A model generated the notes under the pieces. The model did no database searches. It saw only the letters and a program-made list of their open reading frames with translations, and was not told the origin of the DNA. A program made the translations under genes and the position numbers. Shown here one piece after another: positions 5,225 through 7,258 of a stretch of DNA of 7,258 bases. The DNA is from an uncultured Desulfovibrio sp. (GTDB lineage: Bacteria > Desulfobacterota > Desulfovibrionia > Desulfovibrionales > Desulfovibrionaceae), in NCBI GenBank assembly GCA_945871415.1, contig CAMBWG010000106.1:1-7258 (forward strand), given 5' to 3'. How positions within the stretch are numbered: the first letter of the stretch is position 1; each line of letters starts with the position of its first letter.

Positions 5225-5249
5225 GGAAAATATGCCGGGGATCAACATC

Positions 5250-5325
5250 TGATAATGAGTCCTGACCCTGGAGCAATTTCAGTTTGAAATGCTTCGCATT
5301 CCAAACCATACGGCCTGTCGTTTCG
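5250..5325 (-). repeat. 76-bp palindromic repeat block, copy B
   Basis: This is the inverted counterpart of 2775-2850 (71/76 identical, no gaps). It keeps the 11-bp stem and GAA loop, with a T-A pair where copy A has C-G. It sits just outside the right terminus of element B, exactly as copy A sits beside the equivalent terminus of element A, so block and element belong to one unit. Confidence 0.85.
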
Positions 5326-5349
5326 CGGAAAAAGCGCGGTTTTCCACGA

Positions 5350-5377
5350 AGCGGCAGATCGGGCGCTCTGTGCCGCT
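5350..5377. other. 7-bp hairpin upstream of the plus-strand gene
   Basis: AGCGGCA (5350-5356) pairs with TGCCGCT (5371-5377) across a 14-base loop, ending three bases before the predicted -35 at 5381. There is no T-run after it. It could be an operator or only a GC-rich coincidence. Confidence 0.3.
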
Positions 5378-5380
5378 AAT

Positions 5381-5409
5381 TTGACTATCAGGGGGGAAGC
5401 CTGTAGCAT
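5381..5409 (+). promoter_or_regulatory. Candidate promoter of the large plus-strand gene
   Basis: TTGACT (5381-5386, 5 of 6) and TAGCAT (5404-5409, 4 of 6) are 17 bases apart, the best sigma-70-type match seen in the window. Transcription would start near 5416, giving a leader of about 175 nt before ATG 5590. Confidence 0.55.
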
Positions 5410-5589
5410 AACCCATTTACAGCCATGAAAATCTGGATGCGCGCAGCGGCCGGGGCAGAGTATCGCCTGAACGTCGTTTTCCGGCGCCGGCTCCCTGCCG
5501 GGCCGGGCAAGGGGCGCATTCTTTATGGCGACACGCGGGGCAAAGCGCGTGCAATGCCGTTGAACCGCACCAGACCGGGAGGGGAGACC

Positions 5590-7258
5590 ATGCGCAGACG
5601 CAGAATCGGCCTTTTTTTCGACAAGCAGGACAGGGATATTCTGACGCTGGTGAATCATATTCTGGAAGCGCCGCGTCTGCGTTCCGACGACAGTCTGTTC
5701 AATCCCAATCTGCACCCCCACGGCGTCAAGGAGCTGGTCACCTCGCCGGTTTCGCGCATGGCTTACGCCGTCATCAACCTGCTGCGCAATCTTGAGGGGG
5801 GCGGCTCCCGCTCGCGCGAGCGGCTGCTTGCTCTGCAGGCCCTGTATGACGAAGTGCTCAGCAGCGCTCATTCCGCTCTGCGGCGCAACACCGCCCGCGT
5901 CCTCATGCAGATCATGAAAAGCATGGTCCGCGCCCACGGCAATATGGAAGCCCAGCTGCGGCTGGCCCACGACTTCCGCGCCGCCGCTCTGGGCACGCCG
6001 CGCGTCGTGCGCCGTCTGCTGGCCAATTACCATCTGCCGGAAATGCCCGAGGAATGGAATCAGCTGGCCTTTGACGATCATGTGTATGATATGAATACGC
6101 AGGGCCGGAAGACGCCCACGCATCTTATTATGGATGCGTGGATCAAGGGCATGCGCACCATCACCGTGCTGTACGACAACTGCGTGGAAATGGAAGCCGC
6201 CGACGAGATCGTCAAGGCGGCGGACATTGTCGGCATCACCGTGCGCGTGGGTCTGGAGTTTCAGGCATCGTTTTACGGCCGCTTTGTGGACATGCTCTGG
6301 GTGCCGCGCGGTTTCAGCTCCGGCCGCGACTTTATCGAATTTCTGCAAAGCCCGCAGATGGCGGGGCTCTGCGAAATGGGGCGGGAAGTGCTGCACTGGC
6401 GGCGCGACATGGCGCTGCTGGCGCTGGAGGCCTGGAACGATTCGCAGCGCCCGGCCCTGGCCGAACGCTGGGGCGTCAACGTGGCCCCTGCCAGTCTGGA
6501 AGCCTTTCTTGACTACATGGGACGGGGGCACGCCTCCCTGCGGCGTCTGGCCGAGTATCTGCAGCTTCATGTGAAGCCGGCCATCCTTGCGCGCATGGAA
6601 AAAATCCGTCCGCAGGCCGAAGCCGGGGATGTCGCAGCAGCCGCCGAGCTGGCGGAACTGACCTCGTTCGGCTCCAACGAGATTCTGGAGCACTGGCTTT
6701 CGCGGAAGGAACATCCCGAACTGCCCGATCTTGAGCACCCCACGGCCAATCCTGACGATATGCCGGAGCTGCTGCGCAAGAGTCCCGGCGATCTCATGCG
6801 CGAGCTGGATCGCATTCCGACCGGCTACCGCATGACGCTCTGCATCAGCGGCCTTACCGTGGAGGACGTGACGGAAATTCTCTGGGACTGCGAAGGCATG
6901 ATTTCCCACCTTGAAATATTCAACCTCAAGGGCTGGAAGGAAGGCCGTCTGGAGCATCTGCGCGAGATCAGCGAATTGCAGAAGGTGCTGAACTGCGGTC
7001 TCGGCCCCAGCATCAAGCAGAAGCTGCATCAGATGATCCGCCGCGTGGAGCAGAGCGGCGATGCCGCGCGGCTGGCCAAGTTCCGCGACATGCTGCGCCA
7101 TATGCCCCGCCTCTGGGAAGTCTACAGCCACAACCCTCTCGGGACGCGCGTCGGCGCCAATTCCTCAAGTCCCATGCGCAGCTACGGCATGGGGCTGGTG
7201 GTGACGGAAACTCTGCCCCGGCGCGCCATTGCGGCCCTGCGTCAGAATACGCAGAACG
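5590..7258 (+). CDS. Large uncharacterised protein with PHP-like region (3' end outside window)
   Basis: The reading frame is open from ATG 5590 to the window edge, giving 556 residues of an incomplete, apparently soluble protein. I do not recognise a named gene. It starts MRRRRIGLFFDKQDRDIL, with no signal peptide or membrane segment. Residues 1-150 look helical. Residues 160-245 (YDMNTQGRKTPTHLIMDAW, IKGMRTITVLYDN, EAADEIVKAADIVGITVRV, GLEF) follow the order of a PHP phosphoesterase domain: DxHxHT, A..G, TDH, A..GI, GxE. The metal-binding histidines appear replaced, so an inactive PHP-like fold is inferred. Residues 250-515 are helix-rich with many Leu, Glu and Arg. The start is set by GGGAGGGGAG at 5577-5586. 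In-frame ATGs at 5554 and 5425 exist without good ribosome sites; using 5425 would add 55 Arg/Gly/Ala-rich residues. The long open frame on the opposite strand here is a shadow. Confidence 0.82.
   Translation, partial: MRRRRIGLFFDKQDRDILTLVNHILEAPRLRSDDSLFNPNLHPHGVKELVTSPVSRMAYAVINLLRNLEGGGSRSRERLLALQALYDEVLSSAHSALRRNTARVLMQIMKSMVRAHGNMEAQLRLAHDFRAAALGTPRVVRRLLANYHLPEMPEEWNQLAFDDHVYDMNTQGRKTPTHLIMDAWIKGMRTITVLYDNCVEMEAADEIVKAADIVGITVRVGLEFQASFYGRFVDMLWVPRGFSSGRDFIEFLQSPQMAGLCEMGREVLHWRRDMALLALEAWNDSQRPALAERWGVNVAPASLEAFLDYMGRGHASLRRLAEYLQLHVKPAILARMEKIRPQAEAGDVAAAAELAELTSFGSNEILEHWLSRKEHPELPDLEHPTANPDDMPELLRKSPGDLMRELDRIPTGYRMTLCISGLTVEDVTEILWDCEGMISHLEIFNLKGWKEGRLEHLREISELQKVLNCGLGPSIKQKLHQMIRRVEQSGDAARLAKFRDMLRHMPRLWEVYSHNPLGTRVGANSSSPMRSYGMGLVVTETLPRRAIAALRQNTQN

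Larger units (their letters stand above)
4946..5270. mobile_element. MITE-like element B with inverted termini
   Basis: The left end reads TAGGCCCAGGACTCATTA (plus) and the right end CAGGGTCAGGACTCATTA (minus), the same inverted termini as element A, with the TAGG end and the CAGGG end swapped in position, so B is inverted relative to A. The 325-bp interior contains a very GC-rich hairpin segment (about 5020-5110), the purine/pyrimidine core shared with A (5123-5151) and an AT-rich patch (5170-5235). No convincing protein is encoded. It is about 180 bp longer than A, so one has gained or lost internal DNA. Mobility is inferred from structure alone. Confidence 0.55.

Noticed and set aside
5242..7131. 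A 629-codon minus-strand open frame
   Set aside because: His/Ala/Gln-rich and antisense to the plus-strand gene, which has a promoter, a strong ribosome site and natural composition. Its last part merely translates the 76-bp repeat.

Overview
The window looks like a chromosomal segment of a Desulfovibrio-type sulfate reducer (Desulfovibrionaceae). The base composition is GC-rich, the genes carry strong AAGGAG or GGAGG ribosome binding sites, a rubrerythrin sits beside a HyfB/HycC-type membrane subunit, and the intergenic DNA is rich in repeats. The genus is an inference from gene content and was not looked up.

Layout, left to right. (1) 1-1723, minus strand: most of a hydrogenase-4/formate-hydrogenlyase-type proton-pumping membrane subunit (HyfB-like), cut by the window edge just after its TWGCGY motif. 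It has its own promoter and a perfect 11-bp hairpin in its leader. (2) 2016-2498 and 2968-3468, minus strand: two diverged paralogues of a small exported protein of unknown function, separated by about 470 bp of repeat DNA. A strong intrinsic terminator (1901-1931) ends the first. (3) 3510-4142, minus strand: a YigZ/IMPACT-family protein, 41 bp upstream of the second exported protein. (4) 4353-4865, plus strand: a compact rubrerythrin with its own promoter, leader hairpin and a textbook GNRA-loop terminator (4891-4922). (5) 4946-5325: a repeat island. (6) 5590-7258, plus strand: the first 556 codons of a large uncharacterised protein with a region resembling a degenerate PHP fold, preceded by a good sigma-70-type promoter.

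The most unusual content is intergenic. Two composite repeat elements, at about 2775-2970 and 4946-5325, lie in opposite orientation and flank gene 2, yigZ and rbr. Each has a 76-bp block (71/76 identical between copies) containing a hairpin with a compensatory base-pair change. Next to it is a span bounded by inverted copies of a terminal motif, CAGGACTCATTA, with a purine-rich core shared by both. They look like relics of a non-autonomous mobile element. One terminus supplies the stop codon of the second exported-protein gene. A separate 22-bp motif (21/22 identical) lies upstream of both the HyfB-like gene and the first exported-protein gene.

The genes do not form one evident pathway. The HyfB-like subunit would serve an energy-converting membrane complex whose other genes should lie to the left. 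Rubrerythrin belongs to peroxide defence of an anaerobe. The exported pair and the large plus-strand protein have no assigned role. Several long antisense open frames over the GC-rich genes were judged to be shadows.
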